From Plantimonas leprariae (GTDB lineage: Bacteria > Pseudomonadota > Alphaproteobacteria > Rhizobiales > Rhizobiaceae), in the NCBI RefSeq assembly GCF_008802405.1, contig NZ_VZDO01000023.1, forward strand, positions 1 to 64,000: a stretch of DNA of 64,000 nt, given 5' to 3'. The position numbers were made by a program, and so were the translations under genes. Positions 54,371 through 63,043 of this stretch are shown here, in pieces (the stretch's first letter is position 1; each line of letters opens with the position of its first letter). Under the pieces are notes generated by a model. The model did no database searches. It was given only the letters and a program-made list of their open reading frames with translations, and was not told the origin of the DNA.

Positions 54371-54493
54371 TCGGTCCATGGTATGGCTGCAGCGCTGCAC
54401 CAGGCTAACAGCAGGCCGTCGGAGGCGGCGCCCTACCTCCGATCAACAGTCGCAAAGCCGGGACAATTCATCGAAATCGCGACGGAGAAGCGG

Positions 54494-54740
54494 ATGGCCC
54501 CTGACGCTCGATCGTCTGCTCACGACCTCCAGGACATGGCATCGGCAGATCTGCTGCTGCTTCTGGGCGAGGATCGGCGCCGTGCGACGCTCAGCTTTCT
54601 CGACTGGCTGCTTCGGGTCACGCCGCAAATGCTCGAGCCGCCGGAGATCATCGAAGGCATCTGCCGCGGCCTGCTCGATCTCGGCGTGCCGCTCGACCGC
54701 TACCGGACCACCACCGCCGTCGTCACTGCCGACATGGATG
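54494..54740 (+). pseudogene. Truncated gene fragment (possible adenylate cyclase N-terminus)
   Basis: A coding-like stretch from MAPDARSSAHDLQDMASADL through LSFLDWLLRVTPQMLEPPEI, then ICRGLLDLGVPLDRYRTTTAV, which vaguely recalls the N-terminal region of class III adenylate cyclases (GLPLDRxx). The frame then runs into DNA that is antisense to a different gene start, so the 3' part is lost. The family call is weak. Confidence 0.35.
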
Positions 54741-54802
54741 CCATCGCGCAGCGCTTCGGTGCGGTCGTAGTTCCAGAAGGCGATGTCGAGCTTGCATGCC
54801 AT
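54740..54802 (-). pseudogene. Fragment: start of a 4,5-dihydroxyphthalate decarboxylase-like gene
   Basis: From an ATG the minus strand reads MACKLDIAFWNYDRTEALRDG, the characteristic N-terminus of that substrate-binding-protein-like family (WNYDRT, ALxDG). After residue 21 the sequence changes abruptly into the complement of the plus-strand fragment. The start codon is followed upstream by a divergent MarR gene, so the original pair regulator/enzyme is still visible. Confidence 0.5.
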
Positions 54803-54881
54803 CTAACGAACTCCTTCGCAGCGTAAATGCATTTACACTGTAGGTGTTCCGATCTTTGCTGATCTTGTCTACACGTTTGGC

Positions 54882-55355
54882 ATGCCCTCCGACGTCGCCG
54901 ACTTGTTCGATCTGTTCGAGACAGCCTCGCTCGGCTCGCCGCGCAACGCGATCGGTTTCGTCATGTGGCGGGTGATCCATCGCTACGAGCGGGAACTGGA
55001 GCAGGCGCTCCGCCCGTTGGATCTGACCCATCTCCAGTTCACGCTTCTGGCGCTCGCCGCCTGGACGCGCAAGCAGGGCGAGGTTCCAAGCCAGGCCGAA
55101 CTCGCCCGCGCCGGCGACATCCACGTGATGCAGGTGTCCAACGTCCTGAAGGCGCTGGAAAGCAAGGCGCTGATCGCCCGATCGGCCGCGGAAGGAAACG
55201 CGACCGCCAAGAGCGTGGTGCTGACGGTCAAGGGGCTGGAAACGCTGCGTGCCGCGTTCCCGATCGCGATCGAGGTGCAGCACCGGCTCTTCGGCGAGGC
55301 CGGCCGGCCGGGCGGCACACTGCTGGAAGCCTTGGTCGAACTCGATCGCCGATAA
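54882..55355 (+). CDS. MarR family regulator
   Basis: 157 residues. The winged helix core is LDLTHLQFTLLALAAWTRKQ, then PSQAELARAGDIHVMQVSNVLKALESKALI and the wing SAAEGNATAKSVVLTVKG. It is divergent from the truncated decarboxylase-like start and was probably its regulator. The 270 bases after it hold no clear gene. Confidence 0.82.
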   Translation: MPSDVADLFDLFETASLGSPRNAIGFVMWRVIHRYERELEQALRPLDLTHLQFTLLALAAWTRKQGEVPSQAELARAGDIHVMQVSNVLKALESKALIARSAAEGNATAKSVVLTVKGLETLRAAFPIAIEVQHRLFGEAGRPGGTLLEALVELDRR

Positions 55356-55629
55356 GCCTGCGCTGACGATCCCGCGCACGCGCTTCTGCCGGAAAGGTGC
55401 GCCGTCGTTTTACTTTCCCGATCGTGGAATAAACAGCGCCTTTCCAACTAGAGGCTCAGCCACCGCCTTATCCGAAAATGAATCTTCGCCTTTCTGCCCA
55501 GCTCTGTAGTTCGAATTCGGGCCGAAACCCGATGAGGTGGATGACTTCCGCTTCCGGCATCTGAGTACAAAGGTGGTTTGCCGTCAGGCGAAATCAAAAA
55601 TGTGCCGTCATGTCGGGCAGTGCGGGATG

Positions 55630-56442
55630 CTAGAGCCCCGGCCACGCCCCGCCGTCGATCCGAAGGTCCATGCCGGTGATGTAGCCGGCCCGCGGGCTGG
55701 CGAGGAAGGCGATCGCATCGGCGATCTCTTCGAGCGTTCCAACACGGCCCATCGGAACCGCCGCGAACATCGGAAGCGCCGCCCGCTCGACCTCCTCCCA
55801 CGGCGCATCAACCGGCAGACCCCGATCGGTGGCAGTCTTGCGGAAGGCGGCCTCGAGCCTTTCGCTCCGGATCGTCCCCGGCGAGACCGTGTTGACGGTG
55901 ATGCCCTCGCCGGCGACAGCCTTCGCCAAGGAGGCGCCCATCGCCGCCATGGCCGCCTTGGCGGCGGAATAGTCCGGCCGTCCGGCAGGCGGCAGCCAGG
56001 CGGCGAGGCTGGAGATGTTGACGATCCGCCCCCACCCGGCTTCGCGCATCCCCGGCAGGACGCGGGTGATCACCCGGACCGCGGCGAGGGTGTTGCGGTC
56101 GTAGCCGCTCGCCCACGTCTCGAGCCGCGTCGTGGTCCAGTCTTCCGTCGCTCCGGAGCCGCCGGCGTTGTTGACCAGGATCTCGACGGGGCCGGCAAGG
56201 CCCTCAGCTTGCCCAACGAGACGCGCGACCTCGTCGTCGTTCGTGAGGTCGCCCGTCACGACACGCGCGCGTCCGCCCTCCGCGACGATGTCGTGCGCGA
56301 CCTGCTCAGCCTTGAGCTGGTCCCGGCCGTGGACGATAACCATCGCGCCCTCCTGCGCAAGACGGCGAGCGATGCCTTCGCCGATGCCCTTGCTGCTGCC
56401 GGTGACCAGCGCCACCCTTCCATCGATCTTCAGGTCCATCAC
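55630..56442 (-). CDS. Short-chain dehydrogenase/reductase
   Basis: 270 residues, classical SDR. TGSSKGIGEGIARRL, NNAGGSG, catalytic Ser in VNISSLAAW and YSAAKAAMAA, C-terminal GMDLRIDGGAWPGL. It is divergent from an HxlR regulator with a 41-base gap that must contain both promoters. The substrate is unknown. Confidence 0.87.
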   Translation of the reverse strand: MMDLKIDGRVALVTGSSKGIGEGIARRLAQEGAMVIVHGRDQLKAEQVAHDIVAEGGRARVVTGDLTNDDEVARLVGQAEGLAGPVEILVNNAGGSGATEDWTTTRLETWASGYDRNTLAAVRVITRVLPGMREAGWGRIVNISSLAAWLPPAGRPDYSAAKAAMAAMGASLAKAVAGEGITVNTVSPGTIRSERLEAAFRKTATDRGLPVDAPWEEVERAALPMFAAVPMGRVGTLEEIADAIAFLASPRAGYITGMDLRIDGGAWPGL

Positions 56443-56483
56443 GTCGTCCTCGCGCTGCGGCGGGCGCTTATGGAGACAAGGCG

Positions 56484-56879
56484 ATGCGCGAGTCCATTAC
56501 GCACCTCGAAGTGCCCGTGAAGCGTGAGGAGCGAAGCGTCTGCCTCGGCCCGGACGGCTCGGCCGCACACGTGACCGAGGTTCTCGGCATGATCAGCGGA
56601 CGCTGGAAGCTCGCAATCCTGTTTCGCCTGTTCGCCGCACCGACGTTACGGACGTCGCAGTTGCTGCACGACATTCCCGGCATCTCGCAGAAGATGCTGA
56701 CGCAGCACCTGCGACAGCTCGAGCGGGATGGCCTGATTGCGCGGCGGGACTTCGGCCAGCAGCCGCCGCGCGTCGAATACGCGCTGACCGCTTCGGGTCG
56801 TGGCCTGATGCCCGTCCTGATCGCGATGCGGGAGTTTTCGCGCGCTGATATTAGACGGAAGGAAAGCGCGCCTGGCTGA
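56484..56879 (+). CDS. HxlR family regulator
   Basis: 131 residues. The HxlR winged helix is clear: VLGMISGRWKLAILFRLFAA, LLHDIPGISQKMLTQHLRQL, ERDGLIARRDFGQQPPRVEY. One Cys near the N-terminus (ERSVCLGPDG) could be redox- or aldehyde-sensing, as in other HxlR proteins. Flanked on both sides by SDR genes on the other strand. Confidence 0.87.
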   Translation: MRESITHLEVPVKREERSVCLGPDGSAAHVTEVLGMISGRWKLAILFRLFAAPTLRTSQLLHDIPGISQKMLTQHLRQLERDGLIARRDFGQQPPRVEYALTASGRGLMPVLIAMREFSRADIRRKESAPG

Positions 56880-56894
56880 GGACTGCGCGAGCGC

Positions 56895-57662
56895 TCAGAG
56901 CTTGTAGCCGCCGCTGGCCTCGATGACCTGGCCGGTGACCCAGCGGCCGTCGTCGGAGGCAAGGAACGCCACCACCGCGGCGATGTCGGCGGGCTCGCCG
57001 AAGCGACCGAGCGCCGTGTCGGCCTCGATCGCCTTCACCATGTCGGCGCTCTCGCGGACGGCGGCGTTCATGTCGGTGCGCACCCAGCCCGGCGCGACGG
57101 CGTTCACCGTGATGCGGCGGTCTCCTAGTTCGATGGCGAGCGCATGGGTCAGGTTGTTGATGGCCGCTTTCGCCATCGAGTAGATCGGGACCGCCGCCAT
57201 CGCCCGCGCGGCAGCACCCGACGAGACGTTGACGATGCGGCCGCCGTCGCGAAGGCGGCCGAGCGCCGACTGGACGAGGAAGAACGGCGCGCGGGCATGG
57301 ACCGCGACCATCGTGTCCCAAGCCTCCGGCGTCGCATCGGCGAGGCCGCCCCAGCCAGAGTTGCCGGCGTTGTTGACCAGGATGTCGATGGTCTTGCTCC
57401 CGGTACGCTCATCAAATTCGCGGTCGAGCAGATCGAAGAGCGCCGGGATGGCGCGTGCGTCGGCAAGGTCCGCCTGGAGCGCGAAGGCCCTACCGCCGGA
57501 TCCCTCGATGGCGGCGACGGTCTCGTCGGCGCCCTGCCTGCTGGTGTTGTACGTCAGCGCGACGGTCGCGCCATCCTCGGCGAGGCGCTGGGCGATCCCG
57601 CGACCGATCCCGCGCGACCCGCCGGTGACGAGGGAGGCCTTCCCGTTCAGTGGCTTCGACAT
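56895..57662 (-). CDS. Short-chain dehydrogenase/reductase
   Basis: 255 residues from MSKPLNGKASLVTGGSRGIG; a start 33 bases earlier is possible. NNAGNSG, VNVSSGAAARA and YSMAKAAINN give the catalytic Asn, Ser, Tyr and Lys. C-terminus WVTGQVIEASGGYKL. It converges on the HxlR gene with 15 bases between stops and lies behind a reductase gene on the same strand. Confidence 0.87.
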   Translation of the reverse strand: MSKPLNGKASLVTGGSRGIGRGIAQRLAEDGATVALTYNTSRQGADETVAAIEGSGGRAFALQADLADARAIPALFDLLDREFDERTGSKTIDILVNNAGNSGWGGLADATPEAWDTMVAVHARAPFFLVQSALGRLRDGGRIVNVSSGAAARAMAAVPIYSMAKAAINNLTHALAIELGDRRITVNAVAPGWVRTDMNAAVRESADMVKAIEADTALGRFGEPADIAAVVAFLASDDGRWVTGQVIEASGGYKL

Positions 57663-57707
57663 TGAGTTGTCCTTCGTATGGCTGGCTTCGGTCAATGGCG
57701 GACGTCT

Positions 57708-58406
57708 TCAGACGACCCGTTCGCGCAGGACGGGGCCGGGGTTCGCCTCGACGACCGCAAGCGCCAAGCGGACGAGGTCGGCGTCGCCGCCGTATTCGTG
57801 ATCCGCGACGTGATGCAGGAGCACCCCGAGCTGCTCGATCTGCCGGGCGGCAACGAGCGGCCCTACGTTGATCGGTCGGAACCCGGCATCCGCGATCAGG
57901 CCGCGCGTGGCCCGTCCCGCTTCGTCGTCGTCGCTGGCGTAGAAGACGTTTGCCGGCAAGGGCGAGCCCGCCCATGCCGCAGCTTCCAGCACCGGCGCCG
58001 CCAGCGTGCTGAACGCCTTGACGATCCGCGCCTTCGGCAGGCGACGCTGCAGGTCCTCGGCCGTCGAGCCGTTCCGCATGAAGTCGAGGTCGTGGAAGTG
58101 TTTGAACTCGGCGGTGACGTTCAGCGGGTTCATCGTCTCGATGACGACCTTGCCGTCGAGCGCGTCACCGACGGCATCGACGATCGCTTCGACCCGCGGC
58201 CAGTAGACAGAGAACAGCACCGCCTCGCCGAAGGCGGCGGCCTCGCGGACCGTGCCGAGCCTCGCCCGGTCGCCGAGTTCCGCGAGGAGGGGTGCGATCT
58301 TGCGGTCCTCGCCGTCCTTGGCGAGGACCAGGTCATGGCCTGCTGCGGCCCACGCCCGGGCGAGGCGGCCGCCGATGTTGCCCGTGTTCAGGATACCGAT
58401 CTTCAC
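57708..58406 (-). CDS. NADPH-dependent reductase, F420:NADP oxidoreductase-like fold
   Basis: 232 residues. N-terminal Rossmann motif MKIGILNTGNIGGRLARAWA, a middle block GKVVIETMNPLNV and KAFSTLAAPVLE, and NVFYASDDDEAGRATRGLIADAGFRP, all typical of the FNO/NADPH-dependent reductase family. Bacterial members often reduce substrates other than F420. It is divergent from a LysR gene and followed by an SDR gene. Confidence 0.8.
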   Translation of the reverse strand: MKIGILNTGNIGGRLARAWAAAGHDLVLAKDGEDRKIAPLLAELGDRARLGTVREAAAFGEAVLFSVYWPRVEAIVDAVGDALDGKVVIETMNPLNVTAEFKHFHDLDFMRNGSTAEDLQRRLPKARIVKAFSTLAAPVLEAAAWAGSPLPANVFYASDDDEAGRATRGLIADAGFRPINVGPLVAARQIEQLGVLLHHVADHEYGGDADLVRLALAVVEANPGPVLRERVV

Positions 58407-58501
58407 GTGTCTCTCCGCGGCCGATGCGCAAACGGCGAGACGCAGAGCTACGAAGTCGGCGGCGATGGATAAACCGATCCGTCTGCACCATACCGTCGCT
58501 C

Positions 58502-59488
58502 ATGCAGGCGACAATCGATCCCGAGCAGTTGCGGGCCTTCGTGGCCGTGGTCCGAACCGGCTCCTTCACGCGCGCCGCCGAGACGCTGGCGACCCGCAAG
58601 TCGCATCTCAGCCGTCTGGTCATGCGGCTCGAGGCCCGGCTCGACGCGCAGTTGCTGCGTCGGACGACGCGCTCGGTGACGGTGACCGAGCTCGGGCGCG
58701 AGGTGTTCGAGCGTGCCGTCTCGATCCTCGCTGCGTTAGAGGACACCGGCCGCCTGGCCGAGAACGCCAAGGGCGAGCCGCAAGGGGTGCTGAGACTCAC
58801 CTGCGGCGAGGAGTTCGGCCTCTGCGTCGTGAGCCGATGGATCGCCGGCTTCCTCGCGCACCATCCGAGGGTGCGCATCGAGGCCGACTACACCAACCGC
58901 ATCGTCGACATCGTGCGAGAGGGCTACGACCTGGCGATCCGGGTCGGCGCGCTGGGCGATCCCGACCTGACCGCTGCCAAGCTCGGCGAGGCCGAGTACG
59001 CGCTGTTCGCCAGCCCCGGCTACCTCGCCGAGCGCGGCGTGCCAAGTCAGCCCCGCGACCTCGACGGGCACGACACCGTCGTCTTCGGGGCGCCTGGACG
59101 AGCCGTCGAGCTGGAATTGCACCGCGGCTCCGAACACGAAACCATTCGGCTCGCCCCGCGTCTCCTCGTCAACAACAACCTGGCGGCGCGCGACGCCGTC
59201 GCGGCCGGGCTCGGCATCGCTATCCTGCCAAGGTTCCAGGCCGCCCAGCTCGTCGCCGAGGGTCGGCTGGTGGAGGTTCTGCCCGGCTGGTCGAAGCCCC
59301 CAGTGCCCGTCCATGCCGTCTTTGCGTCAAGCCGCTACCCGACGCCGAAGGTTCGGGCCTTCGTCGATTATGCGAAGAAAACCTTTACGGTGATGATGGC
59401 CGCTTCCGGGCCTCCGAACGGTCAGTTCGCAGACATCCCAAGAAGCAGGAATGAGTCGAGAGCACGCGGAACGACGATGTCGGATTGA
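58502..59488 (+). CDS. LysR family regulator
   Basis: 328 residues from the ATG at MQATIDPEQLRAFVAVVRTG. HTH with RAAETLATRKSHLSRLVMRLEARLDAQLLRRTTRSVTVTELG; effector domain of the common CrgA-like kind. An earlier open frame extends upstream but is arginine-rich. It sits opposite the reductase gene and is the likely regulator of it and the SDR. Confidence 0.83.
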   Translation: MQATIDPEQLRAFVAVVRTGSFTRAAETLATRKSHLSRLVMRLEARLDAQLLRRTTRSVTVTELGREVFERAVSILAALEDTGRLAENAKGEPQGVLRLTCGEEFGLCVVSRWIAGFLAHHPRVRIEADYTNRIVDIVREGYDLAIRVGALGDPDLTAAKLGEAEYALFASPGYLAERGVPSQPRDLDGHDTVVFGAPGRAVELELHRGSEHETIRLAPRLLVNNNLAARDAVAAGLGIAILPRFQAAQLVAEGRLVEVLPGWSKPPVPVHAVFASSRYPTPKVRAFVDYAKKTFTVMMAASGPPNGQFADIPRSRNESRARGTTMSD

Positions 59489-59768
59489 TGCCTCCGCCGC
59501 CTGAGGAGACATTAGCAAGACCAATTCCGGCGGTCGCTCTGCTGACATGTATTGCGTGCTGTTGTGAGCCGAAAGCAGAGCAACTGCGAGGGCTGTCGTT
59601 TGGGAACGTTCCTGACGACGTCGAAAAAATCACAAGGCTCGCGTCTCTCTTCCCCTGACCCCGGATGCCTGCGCTCGACGCGAGGCGGCAGGGAGCCGAG
59701 CGCTAGAGATGAGCGATCAGACACGGCGAATGGCTGGCGTCGCCCCGGTCCCACGGTATGTACATGCT
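59489..59768. other. Intergenic region with no supported gene
   Basis: I see no open frame of protein-like composition here. The bases after 59700 contain the first recognisable remains of the decayed ABC ATPase that follows. Confidence 0.4.
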
Positions 59769-60114
59769 CCTACCGCCAGCATCGACGGGCGCACGCCGGC
59801 CGAAACCAGGGAGTGCGTCGGCTTCATGTTCCAGTTCGACACGCGGGTTCCGTAGCGGAGAGTCGCCAACAACATCCACATTGGCGCAGAATCGGCGAAC
59901 GTCGCTATGGGCGCGTCACCAAGCTCGTTCGCTTCCTCGATATCGCTAGGTTCGAGCGGCATCGGCCAGACCAGTTTTCGGGCGGCATGCGCCAACGCAT
60001 CGCGCTCGGCCGTCTGATCTCCCGCGGCCGCGCGGTCCGAAGCTCCGGCGTCGTGACGGGCGCTTCGCCGCTTATGTCGACCCGATCTGGTCCGAGCTGA
60101 TTGCCGGTTTGTGA
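59769..60114 (+). pseudogene. Decayed ABC transporter ATP-binding protein (nitrate/taurine type)
   Basis: Pieces of one protein lie in order but in different frames: PTASIDGRTPAETRECVGFM and FQFDTRVP, then TAG at 59853 where relatives have Trp, followed by RRVANNIHIGAESAN; next VTKLVRFLDIARFERHRPDQ and FSGGMRQRIALGRLIS with the ABC signature; and finally RFAAYVDPIWSELIAGL and a stop. Walker A and Walker B regions are missing. The Q-loop (FQFD) and signature identify the SsuB/TauB-like group. Confidence 0.7.
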
Positions 60115-60370
60115 GGCCACTCCGTATTCCTCGCCGAAATCCGGTAACCTACCGGCGCTTGTGAGGAGGGTCGCCGCTTCCTCGCGTCAAGAGCAAAATA
60201 TTCCCGCTCGGAGCCGGATTATGGCAGGAGGCCTTTTGCTCCGAATGCTCGAGCGAGCGATCTTTCTGCTAGGGCGACGGTTCCAGCAGCCACCGTCCTT
60301 CGTTCAATCCGGTTCACCTCCTTGTACCGCCTGCGGCCAAAGGTAGAGGTGACGCGTGCGGGAGTTGTAG
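60115..60370. other. Region upstream of the peptide ABC operon
   Basis: No gene is supported. It should contain the promoter of the operon starting at 60371. A GAGG element lies 20 bases before the ATG; GGAGTTGTAG directly before it is the likely ribosome binding site. Confidence 0.35.
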
Positions 60371-61957
60371 ATGTACGCCTTTATTCGAAACATGGCGGCG
60401 GGCTCTCTCGTCCTCACGGCGCTTCTCGCGCCGGTCGTAGCTCTGGCGGACACGCCGCCGAACGTGCTGGTGGTCGCGCAGTCGATCGACGACGCGGTGA
60501 GCTTCGATCCGGCGGAAGGCTTCGAACTGACCACCGTGCAAGCCTTCAACAACCTCTACCAGCGGCTCGTGCAACCGAACCGGGAGGACGGCACGAAGAT
60601 CGAGCCGGCGCTGGCCAGTTCCTGGGAGATCGGCGCGGACGGCAGGAGCATCACCTTCGCGCTGAAACCCGGCGCGACGTTCGCGTCCGGCAATCCGGTT
60701 CGCCCGGAGGACGTGATCTTCTCCTTCGCGCGGGCGGTGAAGCTGAACAAGGCGCCGGCCTTCATCCTCAACGAGCTCGGCTGGACGGCGAACAGCGTGG
60801 ATGCCGGCATCGCCAAGGTCGACGACGCTCACGTGAAGGTGAGCTGGACCGCCGATGTCGGGCCGGCCTTCGTTCTCGCCATCCTGACCGCGCCGATCGC
60901 TTCCGTGGTGGACGAAGCGACGGTCGCGCCGAATGCCGCGAACGACGACTTCGGCAACGGCTGGCTGAAGACCCGTTCGGCCGGCTCCGGCGCCTTCGCG
61001 ATCCAGGCCTATACGCCGCACGAGGCGCTGGTGCTGGCGGCCAACGCCAAGGCACCCGGCGGCGCGCCGAAGCTCCAGACCGTCATCGTCCGCAACGTGC
61101 CGGACGCGGCCGCACGACGGCTGCTGATCGAACAGGGCGACGCCGACGTCGCGCGCGGCCTCGGCGCTGACCAGATCACCGCGCTGAAGCAGAAGCAGGG
61201 CGTGCAGGTCCTCGCGATCCCGTCCGCCCGCACCGACTACCTCCTCATCAACACCAAGGTGAACGCGAGCCTCGGCAACCCGGCCTTCTGGGAAGCGGCG
61301 CGCTATCTCGTGGACTACCAGGGTATCGCCGACAACCTCCTGCAGGGCCAGTCGGAAGTGCATCAGGCATTTCTGCCGGAGGGTTTTCCCGGTGCCCTGA
61401 AGGATACGCCCTTCAAGCTCGACGTCGCGAAGGCGAAGAAGATCCTGACCGACGCCGGCATCGCGGAAGGCTTGACCGTGCGCTTCCCCGTGTTCAACGA
61501 GGCGCCGTTCCTCCAGATCGCCCAGTCGCTCCAGTCGACCTTCGGGCAGGCCGGCATCAAACTCGACATCCAGCCGGGGGTGCCAAGCGACATCTACGCC
61601 AAGGGCCGCAGCGGCGACTACGAGTTCACCCTGCGCTACTGGATTCCGGACTATTTCGACCCGCATTCCAACGCCAGCGCCTTCGCGATCAACCGCGACA
61701 ACTCCGCGAACACCGTCGCCAAGCAGGCCGGCTGGGTGATTCCGGACTTGAGCGACGAAACCGCCGCCGCCGTGAAGGAACAGGACCCTGCCAAACGCGC
61801 GGCGCTTTACGAAGCGCTGCAGCGCAAGCTCCAGCAGAGCTCGCCCTTCGTATTCATGCTGCAGGGCAAGGATCAGGTCGTGCTGCGCGACGGCGTCAAG
61901 GGCTACGTCCAGGGGCTGAACGCCGATCAGGTCTATTACGACATGGTTTCGAAGTAA
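60371..61957 (+). CDS. ABC transporter substrate-binding protein, peptide/nickel type (SBP family 5)
   Basis: 528 residues with signal peptide (MAAGSLVLTALLAPVVALA). The family-5 fold is clear: SIDDAVSFDPAEGFELTTVQ, then YQRLVQPNREDGTKIEPALA and SWEIGADGRSITFALKPGATFASG with RPEDVIFSFARAV. Ligand cannot be inferred; relatives bind oligopeptides, opines or nickel chelates. The first of at least four genes in the operon. Confidence 0.88.
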   Translation: MYAFIRNMAAGSLVLTALLAPVVALADTPPNVLVVAQSIDDAVSFDPAEGFELTTVQAFNNLYQRLVQPNREDGTKIEPALASSWEIGADGRSITFALKPGATFASGNPVRPEDVIFSFARAVKLNKAPAFILNELGWTANSVDAGIAKVDDAHVKVSWTADVGPAFVLAILTAPIASVVDEATVAPNAANDDFGNGWLKTRSAGSGAFAIQAYTPHEALVLAANAKAPGGAPKLQTVIVRNVPDAAARRLLIEQGDADVARGLGADQITALKQKQGVQVLAIPSARTDYLLINTKVNASLGNPAFWEAARYLVDYQGIADNLLQGQSEVHQAFLPEGFPGALKDTPFKLDVAKAKKILTDAGIAEGLTVRFPVFNEAPFLQIAQSLQSTFGQAGIKLDIQPGVPSDIYAKGRSGDYEFTLRYWIPDYFDPHSNASAFAINRDNSANTVAKQAGWVIPDLSDETAAAVKEQDPAKRAALYEALQRKLQQSSPFVFMLQGKDQVVLRDGVKGYVQGLNADQVYYDMVSK

Positions 61958-63043
61958 TTGGCGCAAAGCCTGACGCTCGACCGGAACGAGCCGCCCCGGA
62001 ACTCCCGCCCGCCCCACGGCCGGCGGGAGCTTCGTTTCGCGGGCGGTCTCGCGCGCTGGCTCCTGTCGCTCGTCCTGACGCTCGCCGGGCTGCTCGTCGT
62101 CACCTTCGCGATGACGCGGGCCTCGCCGATCGACCCGGCGCTGCAACTCGTCGGCGATCATGCCAGCCGGTCAAGCTACGAGGCGGCGCGGGAGGCGCTT
62201 GGGCTCGATCAACCGCTCCCCGTCCAGTTCCTGCGCTATGCCGGAGCCGTGCTTCGGGGCGATCTCGGGCAGTCGAGTTCGACGGGCGGCAGCGTCGCCG
62301 CCGATCTGGCCCGCACCTTCCCGGCGACGCTGGAACTCGCGACCGTCGCGATCCTCTTCGGGGCGATGCTCGGTCTGGCCCTCGGCATCCTCGCCGCGCG
62401 CTATCCCGGCGGCTGGCTCGACGCCGCGGCGCGCGTCGTGTCCCTGGTCGGCTATTCCGTGCCGATCTTCTGGCTCGGTCTGCTTCTGCTGCTCCTGTTC
62501 TATGCGCGGCTGCGCTGGCTGCCCGGTCCGGGGCGGCTCGACGTCGTCTACCAGTATACGGTGGTGCCCTGGAGCGGCTTCGCGCTGCTCGACACGCTGC
62601 GCGCCGGCGACCTCGCCGCGTTCCGCAGCGCCCTGTCGCATCTCGTGCTGCCCGCGAGCGTGCTCGCGCTTCATTCGCTCGCCGGCATCGCGCGGCTGAC
62701 CCGCGGCGCGATCGTCGAGCAGTTGCGGCAGGAATACGTGCTGACGGCCCGCGCCAAGGGCGCCGGCGAATGGCGGATCGTGCTCGTCCACGCGCTGCCC
62801 AACGTTTCCGGCACGCTGCTCACCGTCGTGGCGCTCGGCTATGCGAGCCTGCTCGAAGGCGCGGTGCTGACCGAAACCGTCTTCGCCTGGCCCGGCCTCG
62901 GCCGCTACCTCACCACGGCGATGTTCGCCGGCGACGCGGCCGCCGTGCTCGGCGCGACGCTTGCGATCGGCGTCTGCTTCGTGGTGCTGAACAGCCTCAC
63001 CGATCTAGCGGCGGCGAGCCTTTCGCGGGGCCGCGCGCCGTGA
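61958..63043 (+). CDS. ABC transporter permease (DppB type)
   Basis: 361 residues from a TTG directly after the binding-protein stop. The N-terminus up to residue 25 is polar; then LLSLVLTLAGLLVVTFAMTR opens six spans. The permease loop is RLTRGAIVEQLRQEYVLTARAKGAGEWRIV. It overlaps the next permease gene by four bases. Confidence 0.87.
   Translation: MAQSLTLDRNEPPRNSRPPHGRRELRFAGGLARWLLSLVLTLAGLLVVTFAMTRASPIDPALQLVGDHASRSSYEAAREALGLDQPLPVQFLRYAGAVLRGDLGQSSSTGGSVAADLARTFPATLELATVAILFGAMLGLALGILAARYPGGWLDAAARVVSLVGYSVPIFWLGLLLLLLFYARLRWLPGPGRLDVVYQYTVVPWSGFALLDTLRAGDLAAFRSALSHLVLPASVLALHSLAGIARLTRGAIVEQLRQEYVLTARAKGAGEWRIVLVHALPNVSGTLLTVVALGYASLLEGAVLTETVFAWPGLGRYLTTAMFAGDAAAVLGATLAIGVCFVVLNSLTDLAAASLSRGRAP

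Noticed and set aside
50349-60370. Second copy of the tRNA-Gln 3' end as right attachment site
   Set aside because: I looked for the T-loop/acceptor sequence on the plus strand and found none; a short degenerate copy cannot be excluded by eye.
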